36,481 nt of DNA from Candidatus Coatesiibacteriota bacterium. Its GTDB lineage: Bacteria; RBG-13-66-14; B26-G2; WVWN01. This document shows positions 25,260-32,421 of the stretch, piece by piece (within the stretch, counting starts at the first letter, position 1; each line of letters opens with the position of its first letter). The notes beneath the pieces were generated by a model, which was given only the letters and a program-made list of their open reading frames with translations, made no database searches and was not told the origin of the DNA. The position numbers and the translations under genes were made by a program. The DNA is taken from assembly GCA_020356085.1 (NCBI GenBank), contig CP070633.1:2120238-2156718 (forward strand). The letters are read 5' to 3'.

Positions 25260-25286
25260 AAGCCGCTCGCAAGAGCGGCTTTTTTC
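25260..25286 (+). terminator. Terminator of cupredoxin 1
   Basis: Perfect 9-bp stem AAGCCGCTC/GAGCGGCTT with GCAA tetraloop, followed by TTTTT. Confidence 0.92.
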
Positions 25287-25349
25287 GGTTTAAAGTACGG
25301 TTTTATGCCCGCGGGCCGAGGCAGGAACCGCCTAGGCCGGAGGTTAACC

Positions 25350-25378
25350 TTGACTTAAGCACATTGGGACGCTACAAT
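25350..25378 (+). promoter_or_regulatory. Promoter of cupredoxin 2
   Basis: TTGACT (25350-25355), 17-nt spacer, TACAAT (25373-25378), with AGGAGGT 8 nt downstream of the -10. Confidence 0.76.
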
Positions 25379-25398
25379 ATAGGGTAGGAGGTAACGCT

Positions 25399-25755
25399 AT
25401 GAGGACACTGGTTTTAATGACTACGGTCGCGCTGGCCTTCGCTGCCGCGGCCTGGGCGGAAACCGAGATTAGGATCGAGGACAACAAGTTCGTCCCGGCC
25501 AACGCCGTAGTACCGAGGGGCGAGATGATCAAATGGACCAACTACGGCGCCGTCGTCCACACCTCGACCTCGGACACGCAGATCTGGGATTCCGGCGACA
25601 TTCGACCCAACCAATTCTACAAGCGGAAATTCAATCAAACCGGAACTTTCCCCTACCACTGCGAGTACCACGCCGCCATGAGAGGGACGATCCGCGTAAC
25701 GGACACACCGGTAACGCCGGAATCGTTCGGCCGCGTCAAAGCCCTTTTCCGTTAA
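25399..25755 (+). CDS. Amicyanin/plastocyanin-like cupredoxin 2 with C-terminal tag
   Basis: A 118-aa paralog of cupredoxin 1 with no length difference. Signal peptide ends AAAAWA. Copper ligands H54, C88, H91 and M94 occupy the same positions (FPYHCEYHAAMRGTI), and VHTSTSDTQIWDSGD is shared. The surface differs: it is more basic (NQFYKRKFNQ) where copy 1 is less so, which could tune the redox partner. The C-terminus is PESFGRVKALFR. Synonymous codon changes between the copies within the tag suggest selection on the peptide, not simply recent copying. It has its own promoter and terminator, so the two genes may be expressed under different conditions. Confidence 0.92.
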   Translation: MRTLVLMTTVALAFAAAAWAETEIRIEDNKFVPANAVVPRGEMIKWTNYGAVVHTSTSDTQIWDSGDIRPNQFYKRKFNQTGTFPYHCEYHAAMRGTIRVTDTPVTPESFGRVKALFR

Positions 25756-25772
25756 CGGTTTAACCCCTTGGT

Positions 25773-25800
25773 AAAAAAGCCGCCCCTCGGGGCGGCTTTT
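25773..25800. terminator. Terminator of cupredoxin 2 (symmetrical)
   Basis: AAAAAAGCCGCCC, CTCG loop, GGGCGGCTTTT. Works mainly for the plus strand; the A-run would let it also act on the minus strand. Confidence 0.85.
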
Positions 25801-25832
25801 CATTACGCGCGCGGTTACGGCCCGCATTTCCC

Positions 25833-25861
25833 TTGACGGCCGCGGCCCGCTTTCTTACAGT
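25833..25861 (+). promoter_or_regulatory. Promoter of the DUF3343 gene
   Basis: TTGACG (25833-25838), 17-nt spacer, TACAGT (25856-25861). Transcription would start near 25868, about 9 nt before the ATG and downstream of the only SD-like GAGG. Confidence 0.55.
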
Positions 25862-25876
25862 AGAGGCAGCCGAACT

Positions 25877-26143
25877 ATGAACCCCCGGCGGCAAAATCCA
25901 CCGGCTCCGCGAGGCGCCGTCCGAAAAGAGTACGCCGTCTTCGACTTCGCCTCCACCCACGACACCATCGCCGCCGAACGGCTTGCGGCGGCGCGGGGGT
26001 ACGAGGCGGAGGTTATCCCGCAACCGCCGGGACGGACGGGAAGGTGCGGCGTGGCGCTCCGCGTGTCCGCCGCGGAGGCCGAGAAGCTGGCCAAGATATT
26101 CGCCGGCGGGGGTTTAACGGATTTCGAACTTTTGGGAAGTTGA
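25877..26143 (+). CDS. DUF3343 protein (putative Se/S carrier-like)
   Basis: An 88-aa protein. After a 17-residue Pro/Arg-rich leader comes the DUF3343 domain: YAVFDFASTHDTIAAERLAAARGYEAEVIPQPPG, then GRCGVALRVSAAEAEKLAKIFAGGG. The single conserved Cys in the CGxALR loop is the residue proposed to carry sulfur or selenium in this family, which often occurs with SelD/YedF-like proteins; none is present here. It is probably expressed with the following small gene, 7 nt downstream. Confidence 0.85.
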   Translation: MNPRRQNPPAPRGAVRKEYAVFDFASTHDTIAAERLAAARGYEAEVIPQPPGRTGRCGVALRVSAAEAEKLAKIFAGGGLTDFELLGS

Positions 26144-26150
26144 GGCCGGT

Positions 26151-26390
26151 ATGCCCATCGACGACGAAGCCGAAGCCGAAGCGCTCGCCGATAAATTAGC
26201 CGCCGAAATGGTCGCCTCCCTCGACGCCGATATGCTGAGCGAGGCGAAGTCGATGGGGATGGCGACCTCCGTCTTCGCCGCGCAGATCGAGGAATATCGC
26301 GCCAAGTTCAACGCGGAGGTCTCGGCGGCGCTGGCCGAAAAAGACCTCTTCGGCGTCGCCGCCTCCCGGCTGTTGATAGAAACGGAGTAA
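26151..26390 (+). CDS. Small acidic helical protein of unknown function
   Basis: A 79-aa protein with no recognised family. It is acidic, Ala/Glu/Met-rich and predicted helical throughout (EAEALADKLAAEMVASL, AAQIEEYRAKFNAEVSAALAEKD), without signal peptide, Cys or membrane helix. It begins 7 nt after the DUF3343 stop and is followed by a terminator at 26421-26454, which supports it as a real cistron of a two-gene unit. The SD is weak (GAGGCCGGT). Confidence 0.6.
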   Translation: MPIDDEAEAEALADKLAAEMVASLDADMLSEAKSMGMATSVFAAQIEEYRAKFNAEVSAALAEKDLFGVAASRLLIETE

Positions 26391-26420
26391 CCGGAAACGA
26401 TCGCAGGAGGCGAGAGTATC

Positions 26421-26454
26421 GCCGGCGCCCCTTCGGAAGCGCCGGTTTTCTTTT
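26421..26454 (+). terminator. Terminator of the DUF3343 operon
   Basis: CCGGCGC (26422-26428) pairs with GCGCCGG (26439-26445), then TTTTCTTTT. It ends on the stop codon of the convergent CbiM-like gene. Confidence 0.83.
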
Positions 26455-27328
26455 ACCGTCGGCGCGGCCGGAGGGTTCGGGCTATCAGGAACAACGCCGC
26501 GGCCCCGGCCGCCGCCAGCGCCGTCGTCGCCACGCCCAACGCGACGCGTACGCCGAAGGCCACGCCGGCAGCGCGGGCCAACGCCGGCAGCGGCCCGAGC
26601 GGGCCGCCGTAGACGGGGACCCACGGCGCGGCGGCCGCCGCCAGAACTACCGCGGCAATTATCAAAACGCCGCCTCCCGGCCAAGCCCGCGGCCGCCACC
26701 CGACCGCGCGGCCGTCCCCCTCGTAATCGGGGCTGAGCGCGAACGCATACCCCCACGCCGCGAGGACCCCCTCCGCCGCCATTACGGCCATGCCGGCGTG
26801 GAACAGCCGCCTCGCCGCCGCCGCGTCCAAGGCGCCGGCTGCCGCCGCTACCGCCGCGGTGGCCGCCGCAACCAACGGCCCGCCGGCGGCGCCCAGCGCG
26901 AACGCCAGAACGTACCCCGAGACCCGCGACCGGAAAACCCGCTTTAAACCGGCGTACGCTGCCCATAAGAGCCAGGGCGCAACGGCCGCGTAGACTAACA
27001 GATTCGCCGCCGTCGCCGATAGGCTGGAATCGACGGTTAAAACGCCGGCTACAACCGTCGCGGCCGCCAACGCACATACGCCTACCTCCGGGCCGAAGAC
27101 GACGACGGCGAAACCGACGGCCAACACGCTCGCGCCGTGGGGCACCTCCTTCCCCAGCGGGAATTCGAGGAGGCGGAGCGCCGCCACCAGCGCCGCACCC
27201 CCCACGAACGCCGGCCACTTCGGCGCCTCCCGCCGTAGTCGCAGGAGCGCGACCGCCACCGAGGCCGCCGCCGCCGCCCACCCCAGCGCCGCGAGCCACG
27301 TCGGGACTATTCCAGCCGGGAAATACAT
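26453..27328 (-). CDS. CbiM/NikM-like membrane protein with altered metal site
   Basis: A 291-aa protein with about seven or eight membrane helices. The first 130 residues follow the CbiM/NikM pattern of ECF-type cobalt/nickel transporters: an N-terminal MxxPxG, then RLLEFPLGKEVPHGASVLAV, FGPEVGVCALAAATVVAGVL and a following SATAANLLVYAAVAPWLLW. In characterised NikM the metal is bound by the amino terminus, His2 and a His corresponding to H64 here. H64 is retained but residue 2 is Tyr. No CbiN, CbiQ or CbiO gene is near, so it is either an orphan subunit or has another substrate. ATG directly abuts the stop of the GT9 gene, indicating coupled translation. Confidence 0.7.
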   Translation of the reverse strand: MYFPAGIVPTWLAALGWAAAAASVAVALLRLRREAPKWPAFVGGAALVAALRLLEFPLGKEVPHGASVLAVGFAVVVFGPEVGVCALAAATVVAGVLTVDSSLSATAANLLVYAAVAPWLLWAAYAGLKRVFRSRVSGYVLAFALGAAGGPLVAAATAAVAAAAGALDAAAARRLFHAGMAVMAAEGVLAAWGYAFALSPDYEGDGRAVGWRPRAWPGGGVLIIAAVVLAAAAAPWVPVYGGPLGPLPALARAAGVAFGVRVALGVATTALAAAGAAALFLIARTLRPRRR

Positions 27329-28522
27329 TTACGCGTTCCTCCCCTCCAGCAGTTCCGTCGCGGCCTCGCTTACCGCTGCGGGCGTTATGGCCTCCATGCA
27401 ATAGTGCCGGTCTTGGAAGCACCGCGCGGCCTTGCAGCCGCGGCACGGCGCCTCCTCGTCTTGTACCAAGCGGTGCGGTACGCCCACCGGCGCCCACATC
27501 GTCGCCTCGCCCGGGCCGTAGAGCGCGACGACCGGCGTGCCCATCGTGGAGGCGACATGCACCGGCGCCGTGTCCAACGAAACGACGACGTCGGCGGCTT
27601 CGATTAACGCGCAGGTTTCCAAGACCGACGCCCCGGCAGCCGAGGCCGCCCGCTCCGACGCCAGCCGCTCGACCAACGCCGCAACCGCCGGCCCCTCCGC
27701 CGGGCCGCCGGTAACGACGACGGCGCCCGCGCCGCGCCGCAGCAACTCCCCTCCCGCCTCGGCCCACGCCTCCTCCCGCCATTTGTAGGAGGGATTCGCG
27801 GCGCCCGGGTGGAGAATAACGAGAGGTCGCCTCCCCTCCAGGCCGGCCGCCTCCAGCCGTTCGCCGGCGCGCCGGCGGGCCTCCGCGCCGGGGTCGAACG
27901 GCGGATACCGCTCCGCCGTAGGCGCCGCCGGCTCGACGAGGCGAAGCCAGATGTCCGCGGCTCCGATCGGCGGCGCTCCCTCCGGATAGAGGAACGTCGG
28001 CACGTTGGCCCGGAGGGGCGGCGGTACCCGCCGCGTTAGCGCGCCGCCGCGCGAGGCGTAGTCGTATCCCACTATCTCGCGGGCGCCGGCCAGCCAAGCG
28101 AGATAGGGCGAACAGCGATCCGGAACGAGGAGGTACGCGGTCGCGGCGCCGAACGCGCGCGCCTCCCGCGCGGCCGCCCGGAACCCGGCGAGGCCCGCGG
28201 CGGCCGGTATCACGCGGTCGACGAGGGAATCCGCCTCGCACACCGCCGCCCACGCCTCCCGACATACGACGGCCAGCTCGGCGCCGGGGAACCTCCCGCG
28301 GAGGGCCGCGAGCGCCGGCCGCGCCACGAACGTGTCGCCGAGGCGCAATATCCGCTGGACTACTAGCAGGCGGTCCTCGCGCGGGCGCCGGAGCCGGGCC
28401 ACGGGCCGCGCCGCCGCGACGAACGGACGGGCGAGCCGCCCCGCCACGGCCTCCCAGCGGCGACGGGACTTAAACCGCCTCGCGTATCGCTCGATCCGTT
28501 GGGCCGGAAAAGGAGCCGCCAT
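27329..28522 (-). CDS. GT9-family glycosyltransferase (heptosyltransferase-like)
   Basis: A 397-aa GT-B enzyme of the ADP-heptose:LPS heptosyltransferase family, which adds sugars to lipid A core on the cytoplasmic face. Motifs are ILRLGDTFVARPALAALRGRFPGAELAVVCREAW (N-domain), LVILHPGAANPSYKWREEAWAEAG (hinge/donor region), and SLDTAPVHVASTMGTPVVALYGPGEATMWAPVG (donor nucleotide-sugar site, with D and H of the DTxxxHxA motif). The C-terminal CRGCKAARCFQDRHYCMEAI Cys cluster is commonly seen in the family. The basic N-terminal ~45 residues are an addition and may bind the membrane. Indicates LPS or related outer-membrane glycolipid. Confidence 0.93.
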   Translation of the reverse strand: MAAPFPAQRIERYARRFKSRRRWEAVAGRLARPFVAAARPVARLRRPREDRLLVVQRILRLGDTFVARPALAALRGRFPGAELAVVCREAWAAVCEADSLVDRVIPAAAGLAGFRAAAREARAFGAATAYLLVPDRCSPYLAWLAGAREIVGYDYASRGGALTRRVPPPLRANVPTFLYPEGAPPIGAADIWLRLVEPAAPTAERYPPFDPGAEARRRAGERLEAAGLEGRRPLVILHPGAANPSYKWREEAWAEAGGELLRRGAGAVVVTGGPAEGPAVAALVERLASERAASAAGASVLETCALIEAADVVVSLDTAPVHVASTMGTPVVALYGPGEATMWAPVGVPHRLVQDEEAPCRGCKAARCFQDRHYCMEAITPAAVSEAATELLEGRNA

Positions 28523-28637
28523 TAAGCCTACCGGGGAGCGGACGCGCCCCTACAAGGAGCGGCGCGGCGCGTCGGGAGGGGCACGCCCGGCGGCCGCGCT
28601 CGTGAATAGCTTGTGGGTTTTCACTTACGCCGGGGTT

Positions 28638-29126
28638 TTAGTCGATCGCGTACCCGGCGCGGCGGAGCGACGCCTCCAACTCGCCGAACCCGGAATCGAG
28701 GTAGGTGCCGGCGGCGTTGTAGTCCTGCACGCCGCCGTTAAAGGTCTTGACGTAGTCGCGTTGGATGCCCGTCCCGCACCGACTCAACGCCGTCATGTAC
28801 AGGCCGAACGCGCCGGAGATGAGTTTATGGGCTTCGTCGAAACCCTCCGGGACGGCCAGGCTATCGAGTTCGAATTGCATGTCGCGCAGGTCGCCGATAA
28901 GCACTTCCAGCTTCCAGGCGATCTTGTCGCGCTCGTCCTGGTCCAGGTCGGCGCCGGGCCACACGAGGTACGGCTGGGACTCGATCAGCTTCTGGTTAAA
29001 CCGGGCCACGATGTCTTGGACCGTATCCGAGTACGCGAGTGTCGGGTCCTCGCCGGGCTCGGCCGCGAAGGCGGCCGCGGCCAGCATCGCCGTACCAACG
29101 GCGACTGTCCATAACGTTTTCTTCAT
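28638..29126 (-). CDS. Small secreted helical protein, unknown function
   Basis: A 162-aa exported protein (signal peptide MKKTLWTVAVGTAMLAAAAFA). The mature part is predicted to be helical: DTVQDIVARFNQKLIES, DERDKIAWKLEVLIGDLRDMQFELDSL, AHKLISGAFGLYMTALSRCG, DYVKTFNGGVQDYNAAG and SGFGELEASLRRAGYAID. It does not carry the C-terminal tag found on other secreted proteins here. I do not recognise the family. The start at 29126 follows GGGGTTGAGG; the frame opens upstream to 29195, but that segment carries the promoter. No clear terminator separates it from the GT9 gene, 115 nt downstream. Confidence 0.7.
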   Translation of the reverse strand: MKKTLWTVAVGTAMLAAAAFAAEPGEDPTLAYSDTVQDIVARFNQKLIESQPYLVWPGADLDQDERDKIAWKLEVLIGDLRDMQFELDSLAVPEGFDEAHKLISGAFGLYMTALSRCGTGIQRDYVKTFNGGVQDYNAAGTYLDSGFGELEASLRRAGYAID

Positions 29127-29166
29127 AAGCCTCAACCCCTTTGGGGAATACAAACGCACCAGCACG

Positions 29167-29195
29167 ATTTTACTTGAGGTCGCGGCGGTTCGCAA
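29167..29195 (-). promoter_or_regulatory. Promoter of the small secreted protein gene
   Basis: On the minus strand TTGCGA (29190-29195), 17-nt spacer, TAAAAT (29167-29172), leader about 34 nt. It overlaps the oppositely directed promoter at 29174-29202. Confidence 0.58.
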
Positions 29196-29202
29196 GGATA
29201 AT
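29174..29202 (+). promoter_or_regulatory. Promoter of the DNA glycosylase gene
   Basis: TTGAGG (29174-29179), 17-nt spacer, GATAAT (29197-29202), expected leader about 19 nt. It shares 22 bp with the minus-strand promoter. Confidence 0.55.
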
Positions 29203-29227
29203 CCTTCGTCGAAACGGGCGAACTAAA

Positions 29228-29881
29228 ATGAATACGGCCGCCGAACTTCTCCGCGAAATTTACCGCCGCTTGGAGGCGGCGTACGGCGACCAGCAGTGGT
29301 GGCCGGGCGAGACGCCGTTCGAGATCGCCGTCGGCGCCATCTTGACGCAGAACACGGCGTGGGGTAACGTCGAGAAGGCTTTGGCCCGCCTCCGCGAAGC
29401 CGATCGTCTCACGTTCGAGAGGCTGGCCGCGCTGCCGCCGGAGACCCTTGCGCCGCTAATCAAACCGGCCGGGTATTACAACGTGAAAGCGCGGCGCCTG
29501 GCCGCCTTTCTCGATTTCCTGGGGGCGGAGTACGGCGGCCGCGTGGAGGCGCTCGCCGAGGAAGGCCTTTCCCCCGCCCGCGAGAAACTCCTCGCCGTCA
29601 AAGGGATCGGGCCGGAGACCGCCGATTCCATCCTGCTCTACGCCTGCGGCCTGCCGACGTTCGTCGTGGACGCCTATACGTACCGCGTTCTCTTTCGGCA
29701 CGGCCTGGCGGAGGAGGCGGCCTCCTACGACGAACTCAAGGAGTTGTTCGAGGCGCACCTCCCTCCGGAGGTCGCGCTGTACAATCAATACCACGCGCTG
29801 CTGGTGCGAGTGGGCCGCGAGCGGTGCCGGCGAGGCGAACCGCGCTGCGCCGGGTGCGCGTTGGAAGGATTAAACCGCTAA
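29228..29881 (+). CDS. Endonuclease III-like DNA glycosylase (MagIII type)
   Basis: A 217-aa HhH-GPD base-excision repair enzyme. The N-terminal half has the ILTQNTAWGNVEKAL segment; the helix-hairpin-helix is LLAVKGIGPETADSILLYACG, and the catalytic Asp sits in FVVDAYTYRV. The Lys used by E. coli endonuclease III (GRKTAN) is Glu here (GPETAD), as in the H. pylori MagIII group, so I expect a monofunctional glycosylase on alkylated bases without lyase activity. Only three of four cluster Cys are present (C-x6-C-x2-C at 199, 206, 209 approximately; the protein ends before the fourth). No SD; start at ATG 29228 after AACTAAA. Confidence 0.88.
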   Translation: MNTAAELLREIYRRLEAAYGDQQWWPGETPFEIAVGAILTQNTAWGNVEKALARLREADRLTFERLAALPPETLAPLIKPAGYYNVKARRLAAFLDFLGAEYGGRVEALAEEGLSPAREKLLAVKGIGPETADSILLYACGLPTFVVDAYTYRVLFRHGLAEEAASYDELKELFEAHLPPEVALYNQYHALLVRVGRERCRRGEPRCAGCALEGLNR

Positions 29882-29909
29882 TCGCAAAGGAGGGACCCCG
29901 AACGGCCGT

Positions 29910-30872
29910 TCAATCGAGGGGTATAACGTCGCCGGCTTGAATGCGGTACTCCCGGCCGTCGTCCTCGACGACGACGAGCGCGCCGTCGTCGGCGACTTCC
30001 GCGGCAAGGCCGACGACGCCCGTATCGGCCACCCGCACCCGCCGCCCCAACGTGACGTTACGCTCCCGCCACGCCGCCAGGACGGTCTCGACGCCCTCCT
30101 CCGCCCACCGTTCCAGCCAGCGACCGAGGTCGTTGAGTATGGCGGCGGCGAGTGCAGTCCGGTCGAGGGAGGCGGCGCCGGCCATCGCTAGCGACGTAGC
30201 CAGATAAGGTAAGTCGGGGGGAAAGTCGAACAGGCAGTGCCAACAGTTTACGCCGATGCCGACGATTACGACCCCCGGGTCGCGATGGGCCTCGGCCAAT
30301 ATCCCTCCCACCTTCGCGCCGCCCGCCAACAGGTCGTTCGGCCATTTCACTCCGACCGCGACCGCCGTCTCGGCGGCGATCGCCTCCGCGACGGCGACCC
30401 CGGCCAGCAGCGGCAGGACCGTTATCTCGGGAGGCGCGCGGCGCCTCTCCAAAACCACGGAGAGATAGAGGCCGAGCCGCGAAGGCGAGGCCCAGCTCCG
30501 GCCGCGGCGGCCCCGGCCGGCGGTTTGGCCCTCCGCCAACACGGCCGTCCCGTGGGGCGCGCCGACCGCCGCCGCGGCCTCGGCCGCCGCCATCGTCGTA
30601 GCCACGGTCTCGCGGAGGAAGAAATTGCGGCCGACGCCGGTCGTAACGAGCGCCGTGAGGGCCTCCCGCTCCAGCGGCGGCGGAAGCGAGAGGCCGAATC
30701 CCTGTGCGGCGTCGCCCTCGACGGCGGCGCCGGCGGCGCGCAGGCCCTCCAACGCCGCCTCGAGCTCGGCCGGAAGTAACGCAGCCGCGGCAGCCAGCTG
30801 GGCCGCAGCGCGGCGGCCGCCGCGCGGCAACGCGCGGTACAACCGGGCGAGTTTTTCCTGGTCTCCGGCCAC
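29910..30872 (-). CDS. birA: Biotin-protein ligase, BirA type with N-terminal HTH
   Basis: Makes biotinyl-AMP and transfers biotin to carboxyl-carrier proteins; a winged-HTH domain may also repress biotin genes. In this 320-aa protein the N-terminal ~60 residues are helical (LARLYRALPRGGRRAAAQL), then the catalytic domain shows GRGRRGRSW at 119-127 (biotinyl-AMP loop), KWPNDLL at 176-182 and KVGGILAE, followed by the SH3-like C-domain (RVRVADTGVVGLAAEVADDGALVV). The frame opens to a TTG at 30911, but that TTG is part of the -35 box at 30906-30911, so GTG 30872, 10 nt after the -10, is the start. The leader is about 4 nt. No bio genes in view. Confidence 0.92.
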   Translation of the reverse strand: MAGDQEKLARLYRALPRGGRRAAAQLAAAAALLPAELEAALEGLRAAGAAVEGDAAQGFGLSLPPPLEREALTALVTTGVGRNFFLRETVATTMAAAEAAAAVGAPHGTAVLAEGQTAGRGRRGRSWASPSRLGLYLSVVLERRRAPPEITVLPLLAGVAVAEAIAAETAVAVGVKWPNDLLAGGAKVGGILAEAHRDPGVVIVGIGVNCWHCLFDFPPDLPYLATSLAMAGAASLDRTALAAAILNDLGRWLERWAEEGVETVLAAWRERNVTLGRRVRVADTGVVGLAAEVADDGALVVVEDDGREYRIQAGDVIPLD

Positions 30873-30882
30873 GGCGGAGGAT

Positions 30883-30911
30883 ATACTAAGCCGGAACGAC
30901 GCTCCGGTCAA
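30883..30911 (-). promoter_or_regulatory. Promoter of birA
   Basis: On the minus strand TTGACC (30906-30911), 17-nt spacer, TAGTAT (30883-30888). The sequence ATATACTA gives TATACT on the other strand, so the same AT-rich patch may also act as the mazG -10 box, but its -35 is weak. Confidence 0.57.
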
Positions 30912-30922
30912 GGCGGATAATT

Positions 30923-31675
30923 ATGGACGAAAAACTCCGCGAGCTATGGGGAATCGTAAAGCGGCTCCGAAAAGAATGTCCGTGGGACCGCGAACAAACG
31001 CCGCAGACGATGCGCCGCTTCTTAATCGAGGAGGCGTACGAGGCCGCGGAGGCCATCACCGCGGAGGACGACGCCGCGCTCCGGGAGGAGCTGGGCGACA
31101 TGCTACTCCACGTCTTCTTCCTGGCGGTAATGGCGGAGGAGCGCGGCGCGTTCACGCTGGAGGAGGTGGCCGCCCACGTGGCCGATAAGCTCGTGCGGCG
31201 CCACCCGCACGTCTTCGGCTCGACGGACGTCGCGGGACCAGAGGAAGTCGTCACGAACTGGGAAACGATCAAAGGCCGGGAGGAGGCGGGCCGGCGCCTC
31301 CTCGACGGGATCCCCAAAAGCCTGCCGGCGATGATGCGGGCCCGGCGCATCCAGGACCGCGCGCGCTCGGTAGGCTTCGAGTGGGAAGACGCCGCCGGCG
31401 TGCTCGAGAAGATCGAGGAGGAGGTCGGCGAGCTGAGGCGGGAGCTGGGCCGCGGCGACCGCGACCGGCTGGCGGCCGAGATGGGCGACCTATTCTTCTC
31501 GCTCATCAACCTGTGCCGGTACCGGGACTTGGACCCGGAGGAGGCGCTCACGCGGACTAACGACGAGTTTACGCGCCGGTTCCACGCCATGCAGGAGGCG
31601 CTGGCGGCGGAGGGCGTCGAGCTCGCAGAGGCCTCCCTAGAGCAGATGGAGGAGAAGTGGCAGGAGGCGAAGTAA
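30923..31675 (+). CDS. mazG: Nucleoside triphosphate pyrophosphohydrolase MazG
   Basis: Hydrolyses NTPs or dNTPs to monophosphate and pyrophosphate, a housecleaning enzyme that also affects (p)ppGpp-linked survival in some bacteria. The 250-aa protein has two MazG folds. The first has LIEEAYEAAEAI...REELGDMLLHVFFLA, the second EKIEEEVGELRREL...EMGDLFFSLINLCRYRDLDPEEAL, each with the EExxE and ExxD magnesium-binding motifs. LRKECPWDREQTPQTMRRFL opens the protein as in E. coli MazG. ATG 30923 is preceded by AAGGCGG. Full length and typical; divergent from birA. Confidence 0.96.
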   Translation: MDEKLRELWGIVKRLRKECPWDREQTPQTMRRFLIEEAYEAAEAITAEDDAALREELGDMLLHVFFLAVMAEERGAFTLEEVAAHVADKLVRRHPHVFGSTDVAGPEEVVTNWETIKGREEAGRRLLDGIPKSLPAMMRARRIQDRARSVGFEWEDAAGVLEKIEEEVGELRRELGRGDRDRLAAEMGDLFFSLINLCRYRDLDPEEALTRTNDEFTRRFHAMQEALAAEGVELAEASLEQMEEKWQEAK

Positions 31676-31689
31676 ACTCCCGACCCGAA

Positions 31690-31720
31690 GAAAAAACCCG
31701 CCGTCCGGCGGGTTTTTTTT
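31690..31720. terminator. Bidirectional terminator between mazG and the cyclophilin genes
   Basis: A6, stem CCCGCC/GGCGGG with a GTCC loop, then T8. It lies between convergent genes and overlaps the stop codon of the minus-strand gene. Confidence 0.9.
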
Positions 31721-32363
31721 AGTCTTCGACCGTTGCCGGGGGGGCCTCCTCCGCGCCGACGGTCACGATCCGGAGGCGCTCGATGACGTCGTCCACCTCC
31801 ACCGCGTCGACGACCTCCATCCCCGCGACGACCGCGCCGAAGACGCAAAAGTCGGGGTCCAGGCGTGGAGTATCCAGCTTAAGGATGAAAAACTGGGTCG
31901 GGCTGGTCGCGCCGTAGACCCGCTCTCCGGTCTCCTCGTCGTACCAGGCGTAGCGGGCCATCGACATAATGCCCCGCTTACACTCGCGCGCGTCCGGCTC
32001 CAGCTCGAGTTCGAGGTCCGGAAGTTCCCGGCCGACGCGGGTCGGGTCTCCCGCCTGGACGACGAAATCCTCGACGCGGTGGACCGGAATGCCGTCGTAG
32101 AACCCCTCCTCGACGAGGCGGATGAAGTTGCCGGCGGTAACGGGGGTCTCCTCCGTAAACAGCTGGACCTCCACGTTCCCCCGCGCGAACTCGATACGGG
32201 CGACCTTGGTTCCGGGCGGCAGCGCGCGCGCCTCCGGCGAGAGGGTAACCGGCTCCTCTTCAAACGGCGCCGCGACGTGGGTCTCGGCGTATAGCTCCTC
32301 CCCGGCGCCGGCCGCCGTAGCGAGAAAGACCCCCGCCAGGCCCGCGTAAGCGAGAACCCTCAT
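31719..32363 (-). CDS. Secreted cyclophilin-type peptidyl-prolyl isomerase
   Basis: A 214-aa exported PPIase. Signal peptide MRVLAYAGLAGVFLATAAGA; then an acidic linker and a cyclophilin domain (FARGNVEVQLFTEETPVTAGNFIRLVEEGFYDGIPVHRVEDFVVQAGDPT, RGIMSMARY, SPTQFFILK, FCVFGAVVAGMEVVDAV). HRVEDFVVQAGD corresponds to the FHRVIPxFMxQGGD catalytic segment, with F replaced by V at the first position. The start ATG 32363 has AGAGGTGG upstream; another ATG at 32381 lies before that SD. It follows its lipoprotein paralog after 58 nt, so the two form an operon; they may fold outer-membrane proteins. Confidence 0.9.
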   Translation of the reverse strand: MRVLAYAGLAGVFLATAAGAGEELYAETHVAAPFEEEPVTLSPEARALPPGTKVARIEFARGNVEVQLFTEETPVTAGNFIRLVEEGFYDGIPVHRVEDFVVQAGDPTRVGRELPDLELELEPDARECKRGIMSMARYAWYDEETGERVYGATSPTQFFILKLDTPRLDPDFCVFGAVVAGMEVVDAVEVDDVIERLRIVTVGAEEAPPATVED

Positions 32364-32421
32364 CCTGTCCACCTCTTTCATTCCACGGGTCCGTTTTCGG
32401 CTCCCCCGCCCGGAAGGGAGC

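Noticed and set aside
26196-28265. A 689-codon open frame on the minus strand, rich in Gly and Arg
   Set aside because: It is the out-of-frame shadow of the CbiM-like and GT9 genes. Composition is low-complexity and no domain can be read, whereas both covered frames have clear motifs.
28523-28637. Possible dispersed GC-rich inverted repeat before the GT9 gene
   Set aside because: Partial self-complementarity only, and no second copy in the window.
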